Shown: positions 10,508 through 21,092 of the stretch, piece by piece
Position numbering within the stretch: the first letter of the stretch is position 1
Layout: every line of letters begins with the position of its first letter
Assembly: GCA_003194525.1 (NCBI GenBank)
Contig: NBIV01000309.1
Location: 1 to 64,000 of the forward strand
Origin: Gracilariopsis chorda
Lineage: Eukaryota > Rhodophyta > Florideophyceae > Gracilariales > Gracilariaceae
Direction of reading: 5' to 3'
DNA length: 64,000 bases
Position numbers and translations under genes: made by a program
The notes under the pieces: model-generated
What the model was told of the DNA's origin: nothing
What the model saw: only the letters and a program-made list of their open reading frames with translations
Database searches by the model: none

Positions 10508-10760
10508 TGTAGTGGATGCTACGCACCAACTGCCATTTCGGGACCTTCCAACCGACTCAGTTTGGGCTCCGCAACCCAATGCGCGGGTTAATTGCGTAGC
10601 CATCACCTCGTAGTTAGCAGTACACAGCAGGGTGTTTCCAGATAGAAAACTCTGAACCCCTTTTATATAGACAATTACTCTGCTTCTCAGTACATCTGAG
10701 TACATCGAGCCTACCACACTTGCACACAAGCACAAACTCTTTCTGCACCGCAACCGTGCA
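10508..10760 (+). repeat. 3' LTR of gypsy A
   Basis: This is a direct copy of 2250-2506 at roughly 80% identity by eye. I could not recognise a target duplication outside the pair, as expected for an old copy. Confidence 0.8.
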
Positions 10761-10973
10761 AATTTCTCCACGTTTTTAACCGCTTAAGCGAAATTTGAAA
10801 CTTATAGTTTCCCAGTTATAGTTCTAGAAGGTTACGAGGATTTTCGCGCTTTCTCATTACTGCGTTTGAATTCTTTCATAATCTGTGAACGTTTTATGTA
10901 TTTCTTTCTGAGAAGTCTTGCATCATTTCTACGTGCAAAGTTGTCTTACGCTTACAATTCCTCGTTACAGCCG
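10761..10973. other. Spacer between gypsy A and gypsy B
   Basis: These 213 bp are enclosed by the two LTR elements. No gene or repeat is recognised. On the + strand it ends in a pyrimidine-rich run and TTACAG that looks like a 3' splice site, but no linked exon is visible. Confidence 0.4.
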
Positions 10974-11212
10974 TGCTGTCTGCTCGGCTAAATGCGCATT
11001 TTGTGGATAAGAGTGTGCGGGAGTCCGATGCCCCGGAGTTTTTACTGAAAGGCTGCACATTGTGTCTTCAGTACATTGATGTGTTCCGAACGGGAAACTA
11101 ACTAACGTAGCGTGTTATCTAATCTAAAGTGCCACGTAGGTTCCCTGTTCAGAGTGTCCTAATCGTGGGTGGTCCTTGTGGGTGCCCATGTGGGTAGTAA
11201 CTATCCCCTGCA
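10974..11212 (-). repeat. 3' LTR of gypsy B
   Basis: This is a direct copy of 20856-21092. The shared core includes TTCCGAACGGGAAAC and GTGTCCTAATCGT. The precise low-coordinate edge is uncertain by a few bases. Confidence 0.78.
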
Positions 11213-14200
11213 CTGCTCTTCTTCAAAGACTGAGTTATTTTCTTGCTTTGTTGGCCAAAGGTTCCGTAGTGTTCTTGCGACGCAAGAGCTTGTGCAGTAC
11301 TGTTGGAACGATTCCGTATATGCATGTAAGCAGTTCAAGCGAGTCTTCACTTTTCAAGAGTACCTTCTAAGGCACCAGAACAAAGATTCCGTGTTTGATG
11401 TCAACAAGTTTTAGGAGCTAGGGCACCGCCATGCCAGTTTCAGAGGACTAAACATGGGATAAAATTGCTTCCGAGTCCAATGATGCGTCGTGGTAGCACT
11501 TCAACTGAGATACATGTATGTCTTCCAATGTACCATTTCGTAGATCTTTGAATTGGAAAATATAGCCCGATAGAACTTGTCTGATTCGGCGAAAACCGCG
11601 CCAACTTAAAGCCAGTTTTTCACCCACAAAGAGATCTTCGCAAGCGACGAGTACAAAATCGCCTATGACAAAGGTTGGAAGTTTTCTTGATGATGCACTC
11701 GCCTTTGAGAGCTTTCGGTTTCGCTGCAGCGCGTCATGAACCAGTGGGTGCAACTCAGCCATTCTGTTTTTGAGGGCTTCGATGTTGACGCAATGCTACA
11801 TTTGCGCATCTGATATGGTCATCGGCTTGATAGTAGTGCTTCGGATGAATGTGCTAATAGGCGGTGTTTGGTCCATTCTAAGAATAGCTGTCCCTGGTGG
11901 GATGCTACGGCGATGTAGAGACGAGGAGTTGTTCAATACGCTCTGTATGACTGGGAGAAGGTCTGGTCATTCCTTGAAATCCAGTTGCAACTCACAGACC
12001 AGCGCATGGAAGGTGCCAACGACTTATTTTCCGAGTCGCTCTACAGCGCCATTGCTCTACTGTGTGTACGGTAACGTGAAGTGGTGGAGAACACACAAAT
12101 CCTTGGATAAGAGACGAATACTTTCGTTCTTGAAGTGAGTTGGGCCGTCGGACATTAAACCTTGTGACACATTGAACGCTGCACACCAGTCGATGATGGC
12201 AAACTCCGCGTTTTTTGCATATGTGCCTGGCGTAGCAAAAAACAATTTGTAGTCGGAATGATCGTCAAGGAGCCTTATTATGTAGCTTGGACCAGCTCGA
12301 CTCTGTCCAATTTCGTCGTAGTCAAGTCATGCAGTAGGTCTTCTGGCTTCGTGCCGTGGAGTGCAGGTCGAAATGGTCTCGGAACCTTTTCGCCACCCAT
12401 AGTAGAGAGGCAATGGATGCTGGCTTTGATGAAGATGTTCGCATCCTCAGCCAAAGTGTCCCAAGAATAGTGCTCGCTGGGTGACCTGATTGTGGCCTGC
12501 CTGCCGCGGTGTTTTCCTGGGCCTGTGTGCACGAGGACACAAAAGCGGAGTTGGAGATCTTCTGCGTTCTTTGGGATCCATGTGGCTTCTACTGCGTTTC
12601 TTTAGAGACCAGAAACCATCTGCAGGCCTCCTGGGCGTTGTAAGTGGCTCTTCAGCTGATGATTGGCGATTTGCTCCGGGTCAGGCCAAAGAAGCTCTTC
12701 TGCATTCGTCGATGGTAGCAATGGGACTTTGATGAGGCATTGGACAGTAGAAAGGGCTGACCAGCGAGTCAACATGTCTGCCCGAACGTTTTCCGGACAC
12801 TGCTAATGGTGAAACAGGTATATAAATATGCACTGAGACGGACTGCTCATCGCAAAACTTTGTGAGTTTAGGATTGACTGAGATCGGGAACTAGTGAAAG
12901 TGGATCGAAGAAAACAATGAGGTTATTGTGGTCAGTGAATAGACCAAATCCGGCAGATGTGGCTGCGAGCCAGTGCATTTGCTCCACTGTGGGCATAATT
13001 GCGTTCCTTTTCCATATTAACCCAGCCAGACTGTGTGGGATTAAATTGTACTGAGCGAAATGTGAGAGGACTATGTCGCTGATCCTTGTGTTTCTTATAA
13101 AGGTGTTTGTATGGCACCTGCGTAGCAATACCCACCCAGTGCGTGTCTGATGCACAATCTCTGATCTTCGTCCCAATGCGCAAGTTTAACGAGGTTAGCC
13201 AATGCACCTTTTCATGTTTTGAAGGCTTTGAGTTCCTTTCGTCCCCAATCCAAAGCGTCTAGCTGAACAGCTGCCACTGCGCGCTTGGTGCATCTTCTGG
13301 CCTTGTCGTAGACAATCTCCATGAAATCGTTCAGACAGTCAATCGTGCTGGCGAAGTTTGGGATTCCGTTCTTCACTAACTGCATGGCACAGGCAATTGC
13401 TGCAAATGGGCTCCAGTCGCTGGTGCCTCCATGTGGATAAGCCCATGAAAATGCCGTGGATCGTGCCGTGTGCCTTCAGCAAAGATGATTCGTCCACACC
13501 ACCGGGTAGACGTAGCGAAAAGGATGCAGTTCATCGGATGTAGGCGAATGCAAAAACATGCGCAGGTTTTGAAGAGGATCCGAATGGATTTGAGGAGGCC
13601 TTCAATCGTTTCCTTATGCAGCAGAATATCATCCAGCCAGTAGAGTAGTTGCTCTGATAATTCCTTTAGGAACACAGTCGCGAGGACTGACTGGAGATGC
13701 GTGGTGGTGTTCGCGCTGCCGTGTAGCACTCTCGTTGGAGATAAAACCCCATCAGGCGTGATGAAAGACTGAAACTCCTGGGAGCTTTTGCCGAGAGGAA
13801 ACTGCCAGTACCCGTGAGAGAGATCGAAGGTCGCAGAGAAATGTGACTTTGAAAGCTTCGAAAGCTCTTGCTCGATGTTCGGCATGGGGAACTGTTGTCG
13901 CAGAGTGAACTGGTTGATTGGTCTGAGGGCAACGGTAAAACGGAAATGGGCTGGGCCTGGCTTGGGCGCGATGCAAGGGACAGATGAACATGGAGAGGAC
14001 GGATTCGGATACGCCATACCAGTGCACACGAAATCTGAGACCAAGCTGTTCAAGAAGTTTCGTGGGTCCTGAGAATATTTACGCAGGCGGACACGAATGG
14101 GTCGTGCGTCTGGGGTTAACGTGATTTTTAATGGAGGGACTTTTGCTGAGGGTCCGGAAGAGAGTGAAGTTTTGAAAATGTTGATGTGATCTTGAACCAA

Positions 14201-15092
14201 GTCCTTTAACTTCAGTGAATCATTCGGAGGCACGCCTTTTTGTACAGCTGCTGCAATCGTGTCTGCCACGGCTTTGAAAATCTCTTCATGCTGGTCGTTG
14301 TCCACTGGATCGAGTAGGGTGGGATCTGGGAATGGGTCTTCATCGCGGCGAGCGATTTCGTAGTTCTCTCTCGGTCGGTTGGGGTGGAGATGATTCGATG
14401 ATAAAGAGTCATCTCGATTTAGGCGAGCGCCCATAAAACAGCTGACGTAGCCCCCAGAGGATGAAGATGTGGGGTTGCTGACCGTGGAGCAGTCGGCACC
14501 ATTCAACGCGAATCTGTTATTGTCCAAAAGGGTAGTGGTGTCAATGCGTAGATGTTGAAGCATTGTTCTGCCTGTTAAGAGGTTATCGCAAGCCAGGTCG
14601 TCATCGGCGACTAGGAAAGAAATGTTGAGGAGCGCAAGATTGTCAGAAGCAAGATGGAGGATGGTAAATGGCACAGTCCAGGTTCTGGAGAACGAAAAGC
14701 GCTCTGCTGCGTCTTTGTTATCCTTTTTAAGCGCGACCGCCAAGATGGCCTTTTGGACGGAAACAATCGTGTCAATGCCCTTGACTGGCGCGGCTTCGGC
14801 CTGTTTAGGGGAGATGATGCTATCGTAACTACTATCACCACATCTTCCGGCAGAGTCGGGAGAGATTGTGCTGTGTGATACTGTGATGAAAGAACGCGAG
14901 TTCTTTGTGTCGACTGGACGCTGCAAGAGAGAGCTACGGTTGTTTCTCGGGCTCGATCAGGCCTGGCATTCTGAGACTTGTACTTTTGGAAGGTCCATCG
15001 GAAGTTTTCCTCGTGGCGAGTTTAGTGTGGTGCAATGCCCAGAGACGGGAGAACACCACGAAGACGTTCGGGATCTTCCTCTCACGAGGTGA

Positions 15093-15871
15093 ACGCAGTA
15101 GCAGAGCCCTTCCAGGGATGACGCGACTAGGTCGGTTGTAAGCCGAGGTCAGCCTTCACGACTTGCGTAGGAAGGGGTAGCTGGCAAACCAGAGAAGCTC
15201 CGTCCACACGGTGTATTGCTCCAAGTAGGAGGCACGAGTCCAAACGGTGGCGGACACGACAATGAGTCGGTGTGAGCCGCGGATAGCGGGGGCTACCCAA
15301 AAAGGGAAAAAGGAAAAGGAAAAGGAAAAGGAATAGGGAAGTGAGGGAAAAGGGGGCGAGTCACAAGAGGGACTCGATGGATATCGGCAGGGCCGGGTGA
15401 AACCGTATACACGGCGAAGCCACAACTGTGAGTAGACTGGTATCCCAGAAATGGGTTCTGTTAAGCGAGCAAGGGGGTTGAACAAACCGTATGCAACGGG
15501 ATACCTCTCCGTGGTAGCGTCGAGTACCGCCGAAGGCGTGAATGTTCGGAGCCAAGTCCTTGGTTAGACACCCTTCTTCGGGAAGATTCTAAGCAGGAAC
15601 ACCCTTGTTGGGGAAGTTTACTGAGGTGCAGTGACGGTTGCCGCTGCACTAAGTACAGTAGACTACCCAGTGTAATAACTAAATAAAAAACATAAATAAA
15701 TAGAATATTTCTAACCATGTATCCACTACAGTACCACCACCCGTGTAACACGTGAGCGAGCCGTTGCCACGGCGCATTCCGGCTATGCCGTGCAACACGT
15801 GTATGCCCACTGTCGCCGCATTGCTCCTGTTCATAACAGTGTAGTAAGTGCCATCCCCGATGTATTGGAAA
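15093..15871. other. Unassigned segment inside gypsy B
   Basis: This segment separates the knuckle region from the protease region and has no equivalent in gypsy A. It contains a purine run of GGAAAA units at about 15301-15330. On the minus strand a word TGTAGTGGAT (15721-15730) matches the first ten bases of the gypsy A LTR, so part may be a solo LTR, but I could not find its other end. A run of 12 C follows at 15893-15904, just inside the knuckle frame. No gene is recognised. Confidence 0.4.
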
Positions 15872-16103
15872 TTATGAACCAGTGCCTGGAATCCCCCCCC
15901 CCCCTTGAGAAGGGCGTGCACTATATTTAGCTCTGGTATCTGCTTTTAGTGCAACCTTCTCTTCATCTGCAGATTCGTCCCAGTCATTGATCCAGTGGCG
16001 CTCTTCGGTCTTTGCGCAAGGAGGGTAGGCGCAGAATGGTGATGGCCTTGTAGAACCTTTTCGAGATCCTCGGGACGAAGAAGCATATGCAAAGGAAGTA
16101 GTG

Positions 16104-16768
16104 GGCGCCATCACGAGACGTTGAGGCAGTGGGCCAAAATTAATGACAAATTAGCCTAAGAAGGGTGTTCCTCGTAGCTCGAAGCCTCAACAAAATGAAA
16201 CGACAAGAACAAAAGATCAAACGAACAACCAATGCGGGGACCAAAAGGACTCAACTTGCAACGATAACAACAAATACAAAAGAAGAGCACAAGGCTCAAT
16301 CCAAATACAAACTTCTTGATACTTCTTGAAACGGTGCACAACCCAAGAATTATTTCAAGGTTCACTACCAGTCAGACTCCTGGCTTCCGGTAAGACCATC
16401 CGGATTTGAAGTGATTTTTGCAGCCTACCCACTTCCGCACCAAGCAGAAGCAGGTGCGTACATTCCTTACAGGGCTTTCAAGGGAGAGCTACTAACAGCA
16501 GGATATGATTTCACTCTAGACCCAATCTGGCCCTTTACAGGAGAGGTTGCACGGCATGTCACTTGCGGACAGCTTCCTGTCAAGAACCTCCGTCCGGAAA
16601 CCACCAGGTCTTTCGACCATCACTGTTATCCGAGCGAAGCTCCGGTGGGGGCTCACAGACGAAAGAAGCGTCTTTGGTACACACTACCCGTCTCCCGTCC
16701 ACGCCAACGGCGCTTCAACCGGCCTCATCGACGGTAATGCCCCACCTCAAGTATGCAAAAAGCGGCAA
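16104..16768 (+). repeat. Interspersed repeat R, copy 2 (inside gypsy B)
   Basis: This is the second copy of the 660-bp repeat, inside gypsy B but antisense to it and at a different place, next to the zinc-knuckle region of gag. Two copies with matching ends at unrelated positions show that R is a discrete unit. Its frame at 16411-16737 corresponds to 4564-4881 of copy 1. Confidence 0.7.
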
Positions 16769-17766
16769 GCCCCTCACTAAGTGAGCTTGAGAGTTGATGG
16801 TTGATATTAAAAGTTGAGACAGTTGTGGGGTGAGGACTTTGAGATGTTGTTCTTGAGATGAGTCCAAACCAAAGTTGGGGACTCAACTCGCCTTTTAGTA
16901 GAGTCAAAAAGCATGCAAAACAACACAAAAGAACACAAAAACGCATTACTACTTTCTACTTACTCATTTGTGCGTCTAGGTTACTTCATTGGCTTCCAAA
17001 AGCCTTTGGGGCTGCGCAATAACCAATATTAATTTAGTAACTGGCGCCTGCATCACCGAAATACATTGTTAATGCTAGGCCAGCGAAGCTTAGAATGCTC
17101 CAGACACTGCTAGAGCACTCTACACGTGTGTTATAGCAGTGTTGGAGCATTCTAAAAATTTCGCTACCGACAGAGGTCCTATGGCCAGCGTGGGTAGCTT
17201 GTTTGTAACTCTTAGAAGACTCTGTCTGCGCGTTTGGAGTGAGAGACATTGATGGAGGGCCATTCTCGATGACTGGAAATGCTTCGGCAACGGTCATTGC
17301 GTGTTTCATAAAATCATTCACGTTGTTGTTCTGAGAAGAATATGCCAGCTGGAGATAGGTTTGGCACCGTTGTTGCAAAGTTTTCGTCTTAAGAGCAGAG
17401 ATCAAATGTTTCACTGCTAGTGTCGGGTGGTCTTTCATGATCCAAAACAGTCTATTACGTCGCAAAGCGGAGACATAAGAAGTAAATAGACGCTTCATGC
17501 GCGAGCGCAAAGAAGAGTCGGCCGTGTTCATTGAAATTTCCTTTCTGATAATTTCGTCTATGTGCGCAATTTTCATCATGTCCTTTTCCTCTTGAGCCTC
17601 TGATTCAAGATAAGTCCGAAGTTTTTCATTGGTTAGATCGGCAACAGATTTGACCACAGAGATGTAGTGTAGTCCAATTTGATGGAAGATTCCAACCATT
17701 CGGCATTGACACATTAGGAAAGATTTACAGGGCGGTCTGGTTCGGTTGTAGTGGGTTCAACCACTG

Positions 17767-17770
17767 CTAG
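17767..17770. repeat. Left target-site duplication CTAG
   Basis: CTAG lies immediately outside the left inverted end of the piggyBac-like element and is matched at 20597-20600. Confidence 0.75.
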
Positions 17771-17807
17771 TGTCTATCGGACCGGTGCGCTGACCTCATA
17801 TGAGGTC
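17771..17807 (+). repeat. Left end of piggyBac-like element: inverted repeat plus palindrome
   Basis: A 13-bp terminal repeat, an 8-bp gap, then the 16-bp palindrome GACCTCATATGAGGTC. The right end has the same arrangement with a 3-bp gap. Confidence 0.8.
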
Positions 17808-17928
17808 AGCGCAACGGCACGCAAAATTAAAAAAAAATTGAAATCTGATCCGCATGGCTCCACATTTCAAATTTTGAACTTGAAACATGGCCTACCGGGT
17901 GGTCTTTCAACTATAAGTACTTGTAGAA

Positions 17929-17966
17929 GACGACCACTGAGCCATAACAGCAGCTCAGTGGTCGTC
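17929..17966. repeat. 14-bp hairpin near the left end of the piggyBac-like element
   Basis: Perfect arms GACGACCACTGAGC (17929-17942) and its complement (17953-17966) with a 10-nt loop, in the non-coding left part of the element. The right arm overlaps a tRNA-like A-box word, AGCTCAGTGGT, and a B-box-like GTTCGAACC stands at 17994-18002. No cloverleaf can be completed. Confidence 0.6.
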
Positions 17967-18289
17967 AGGTCACATGCGAGCAGCAAAACATGAGTTCGAA
18001 CCTCGCTGAGTTTCATAAAACTCCAAAACTCCTTCGGGAGCTCGACTAATTCTAAATATCTTTAAACTCTCAGAACGTTTATAACACCCACTTGAACAGC
18101 AGAAAGAATACGGTGACATCTGTTAAAGGGGCAGTTTCGTAATAGAGTTTAAATAATCTAGCAAGTCTAAATAACGCGGATTGAATTAGTAGGGGGCTAA
18201 AGGTAAAATGAACTTATTGTAAACTTTTGCATTTAAACATAGATTTTTAATATAAAAAACGAAGGTTGACAAGGTTGTGGACATCTTCG

Positions 18290-20392
18290 TCAGCTTCTGA
18301 ACTTCATTATACCGTGACACTCTTCAATGTGTTTCATAAAACAATCTCTATTAGTACCAGTGTGACATAAAAACACTTCTTTTTCCTTTCTGATATAGCA
18401 CCCAGAACATAAAAACTTGGACTTTGTATTACCTTTGCAGAAACTGCATCGTCCTTGATATAAAGCTTTTGTAATCTTGCCATCCTTGTTTTTTCTCCTT
18501 CTATTCGTCTGCATTAAATGCAAGCCAGTGCCTGCAAACATTGGCTTCTCATGATCATTTTCACATTCTTGCTCATCTCTGCTCATTAGACCTGTGGTAT
18601 CCCATGTATTCTCAATTAGTTCATCAGCCAACTGGCAATAGAAGTGGTGCGGACTTTTCACGTTTCGGGTTCCATTTGCGGCTTTGTACAACTTCCAGGC
18701 GTCCACAATACAAATCGATAAAAGAGAGCAGTTCACTCGAAATGACCACTCTTTCACTTCAATTTTCTTCTCCAGATTCAGATCATCTTGTCTGCATCTG
18801 TTATGGCGATCGACCATTGAACAGTTTTTGTAATACTCTTCACACACTTCGGGAATTGCGACCTCCATTTCCACTTTCTTAGAAATATTTCCCTCCCGTC
18901 TCCACCTTTCTCGAATAATAGGACAGCCAGGACTAACCGTGCCAGAGGTTGATACGAAATACCTTCTTTCTCTGTCCATCCACATTACAGCCATTATATC
19001 ATTATTGATAATGCTTCCTTTCGATAGCATAGATACAAAATCACCCCTGTCTGATAAAGTAGTTTCGGAGAGATGTGTTATCGGATATTCACGAGTAGCA
19101 TTTTTGACAACTCCAGTAAACCTTAAACCTTTTTCCAGTAATGCTTTCGCTGTACTGACAGACGCAAAAAAGGAATCCGCACATACCAACCGTCCTGATC
19201 CAAACCATGGTTGCACTAAGCGAAGTAAGACTGCCGTTCCATGGGCGTTATCAGAATCAAAAACTTGTTCCGGAATATTTGCACCCATATTGAGCTCAAT
19301 GTTCAGCATTATGCCACTTCGTGCACAACATACGGCCTTCATTTCAAGACCATTTTCCGGCTTTCTGTCTAATGCCGTATAGTGCGGAAGCCCGACATCA
19401 ATCCAATTACCGCCTAATCCGTACCATCGTGACATTCCTTCGTCAACACATAAGGCATGTGATGGCGTGACAAAAGACCGACGATGGTCATTGATTGCCT
19501 TCACAAAATCTGTTACGAAGGACCAACGCGCGATTCCCTGCTCTTCAGTCACACCATTTCCGCTGAAGCATATTGAACTTCTAAGCATTTCAAATCTGTT
19601 CCGTGACATCGCAAGACCAATATTTGGCTGAGGAATAAACTTAGAAAACGGCTCGAGGCTCCAAAGATCCCGTCTGTTAGAGAACTCAATGCGAGTCATG
19701 AGGATAAGAATTCCAAAGAATTTGAGCAATTCTCCCCCTGAAGTCCTCCGAACGTCTTTGCTTTCTAACCGAACATTTGTTCTGTTCACTATGAACTGCA
19801 AATGCTGCATAGGGAACATCCAAAGAAAGAAATCTAATGCATTCATGTTTGGAGGAACGTGACGCGGTGAGATAAAATCTCCAGCTGGGCCAACCACTTT
19901 CCACTGATGCATTTGCATACAACCATTCAGAGGACTCAACGTCGTACAGGTTTCCCACACACGACCGTGAATCACAGTTGATTGGACAGGTGCATTTTCG
20001 CTTAATAAACTTGTTTGCGGCTGCAAAACGTGCATCTGAGATGGTGTGACAAGAGCATCTTCCTCGATATTTTGCGTATTAATGGGTTCAACCTCGGTAA
20101 TAGGCTCTTCTGCAGCATTCACGGCTTCGTCCACACCGGTACCTAGCTTGACACTAGATAGAGGTAGAGTTACTTCTTTTTCTCGGTTCGGTAGACGAAA
20201 CTTCACAGTCAGAAAAGTGAGATTTCGATTGTTGATCTTACGAATGTCAACATTGAGGACAGAACCGTGTACCGTTGTTGACTTCCATAGAGATCCGTAG
20301 TAACGTTTGCATTCAGCGTCATTTGTAACCAGACGAGCACGACTGTTGACACATGTTCCAACAGTTCTGCGAAGATCTGTGGACGGGGCCAT
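18290..20392 (-). CDS. piggyBac-type transposase (700 aa, DDE_Tnp_1_7 family)
   Basis: An uninterrupted frame, within the usual length range for piggyBac-family transposases. The N-terminal ~170 residues are not recognised. The family core runs from about 180 (NALDFFLWMFP) to 590. The acidic triad is visible as LCVDEGM (D317), VCADSFFAS (D406) and SMVDRHN (D528). A C-terminal cysteine/histidine cluster (C649, C652, C662, C665, C676, C684, H688, C692, H693) is the zinc cross-brace domain typical of the family. It would cut and paste the surrounding element. The family is known for near-strict TTAA targeting, so the CTAG flanks are unexpected. The start at 20392 is the first in-frame ATG and lies about 200 bp inside the right end, consistent with one gene per element. 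Confidence 0.93.
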   Translation of the reverse strand: MAPSTDLRRTVGTCVNSRARLVTNDAECKRYYGSLWKSTTVHGSVLNVDIRKINNRNLTFLTVKFRLPNREKEVTLPLSSVKLGTGVDEAVNAAEEPITEVEPINTQNIEEDALVTPSQMHVLQPQTSLLSENAPVQSTVIHGRVWETCTTLSPLNGCMQMHQWKVVGPAGDFISPRHVPPNMNALDFFLWMFPMQHLQFIVNRTNVRLESKDVRRTSGGELLKFFGILILMTRIEFSNRRDLWSLEPFSKFIPQPNIGLAMSRNRFEMLRSSICFSGNGVTEEQGIARWSFVTDFVKAINDHRRSFVTPSHALCVDEGMSRWYGLGGNWIDVGLPHYTALDRKPENGLEMKAVCCARSGIMLNIELNMGANIPEQVFDSDNAHGTAVLLRLVQPWFGSGRLVCADSFFASVSTAKALLEKGLRFTGVVKNATREYPITHLSETTLSDRGDFVSMLSKGSIINNDIMAVMWMDRERRYFVSTSGTVSPGCPIIRERWRREGNISKKVEMEVAIPEVCEEYYKNCSMVDRHNRCRQDDLNLEKKIEVKEWSFRVNCSLLSICIVDAWKLYKAANGTRNVKSPHHFYCQLADELIENTWDTTGLMSRDEQECENDHEKPMFAGTGLHLMQTNRRRKNKDGKITKALYQGRCSFCKGNTKSKFLCSGCYIRKEKEVFLCHTGTNRDCFMKHIEECHGIMKFRS

Positions 20393-20564
20393 TGTGTACG
20401 AATGTTGTTGACGATAGTGCTTGATGTGACAGCTACGACTGTTGGTGATGTGTTGTGGACATGGTTCAGCGCTGCCGGCGTAGAAGACATGATGAGAAGA
20501 TCAAAGCGAAAAAGTTTTTGGAAAAGTTTTAAGGTTTTGATAAAGTTCTAGAGTAATTAAGATT

Positions 20565-20596
20565 GACCTCATATGAGGTCGCTGGTCAGATAGACA
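20565..20596 (-). repeat. Right end of piggyBac-like element: inverted repeat plus palindrome
   Basis: The inverted counterpart of 17771-17807. The palindrome is identical in sequence and the terminal repeat has one mismatch. Confidence 0.8.
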
Positions 20597-20600
20597 CTAG
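20597..20600. repeat. Right target-site duplication CTAG
   Basis: CTAG lies immediately outside the right inverted end. Gypsy B gag text continues at 20601 upward on the minus strand. Confidence 0.75.
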
Positions 20601-20855
20601 CTATAGAGCCGTGGCTTGCACTTCCTTCGCGTATTAATCATAATGAAGGAGGAATACACGGATTGCCTTTGGCGTCGTTGAAACAAGTCTGGGATGATTA
20701 ACGGAGAACGAAACGGAGGTTGGGGTATGTAGTCGTCCTCTTCGTCCAATGTATTGAACTGCGTCAGTGCGGACGTGGGTGGCGTCCATGTGGAAGCCAT
20801 TTTGTGGTCGAACGTAATAATGGAGCGATACAACCCGTATCGGCAGTGATCACTG

Positions 20856-21092
20856 TGCGCAACTCGGCTGAATGCGCAGTTTGTGGATAAGAGTGTGCGA
20901 GAGTTCGATGCCCCGAAGTTTTACTAAGAGGCTGCACATCAGTGTCTTAAGTACACTGATGTGTTCCGAACGGGAAACAAACTAACGTAGCGTGTTACAT
21001 AATCTAGAGTGCCACCTACATGCCCTGTTTAGAGTGTCCTAATCGTCGGTGGTCTCTGTGGGTGTCCATGTGGGTAGGAACTATCCTCTACA
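20856..21092 (-). repeat. 5' LTR of gypsy B
   Basis: On the minus strand the LTR starts TGTAGAGGATAG at 21092 and ends GCGCA, followed by CAGTGATCA as in gypsy A. It pairs with 10974-11212. Confidence 0.8.

Larger units (their letters stand above)
2250..10760 (+). mobile_element. Ty3/gypsy LTR retrotransposon A (fossil), interrupted by a DNA transposon
   Basis: Two direct repeats of about 255 bp, starting TGTAGTGGATGC and ending GCA, bound the element. Between them on the + strand lie gag-like sequence (about 2.56-3.0 kb), a CCHC-type knuckle region with acidic tail (about 3.3-3.54 kb), a protease-like region (about 3.66-4.25 kb) and integrase (about 5.0-5.78 kb and 9.95-10.23 kb). The reverse transcriptase/RNase H part seen in relative B is not present; a 660-bp repeat lies at that place. 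The element is clearly broken, with many interruptions, and its LTRs differ by roughly a fifth by eye, so it is old. Excluding the 4.17-kb transposon it would be about 4.3 kb. Confidence 0.85.
17771..20596 (-). mobile_element. piggyBac-like DNA transposon with CTAG target duplication
   Basis: A 2,826-bp element with inverted ends TGTCTATCKGACC (17771-17783 and 20584-20596, one mismatch). An identical 16-bp palindrome GACCTCATATGAGGTC lies close inside both ends (17792-17807 and 20565-20580). CTAG flanks both sides. Gypsy B gag sequence continues across the insertion. Compared with gypsy A gag near 2.72-2.78 kb, the two flanks align without a gap when one CTAG is counted. The gene is intact, so the copy could be young or recently active. 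Confidence 0.88.
10974..21092 (-). mobile_element. Ty3/gypsy LTR retrotransposon B (fossil), interrupted by a piggyBac-like element
   Basis: Bounded by about 238-bp direct repeats that are roughly 88% identical by eye, younger than A. On the minus strand it runs gag (about 20.79-20.60 kb, then 17.77-17.03 kb), knuckle region (about 16.1-15.87 kb), protease and reverse transcriptase (about 14.93-13.38 kb), RNase H (about 13.2-12.87 kb) and integrase (about 12.55-11.45 kb). It belongs to the same family as A, with matching gag, protease and integrase text. It is broken, with several interruptions plus three inserted or foreign segments: the piggyBac-like element, repeat R, and an unassigned piece near 15.1-15.87 kb. 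Confidence 0.88.

Noticed and set aside
17944-18010. A tRNA gene at the A/B-box-like words
   Set aside because: Acceptor and D stems do not pair, so at most it is promoter-like or a remnant.
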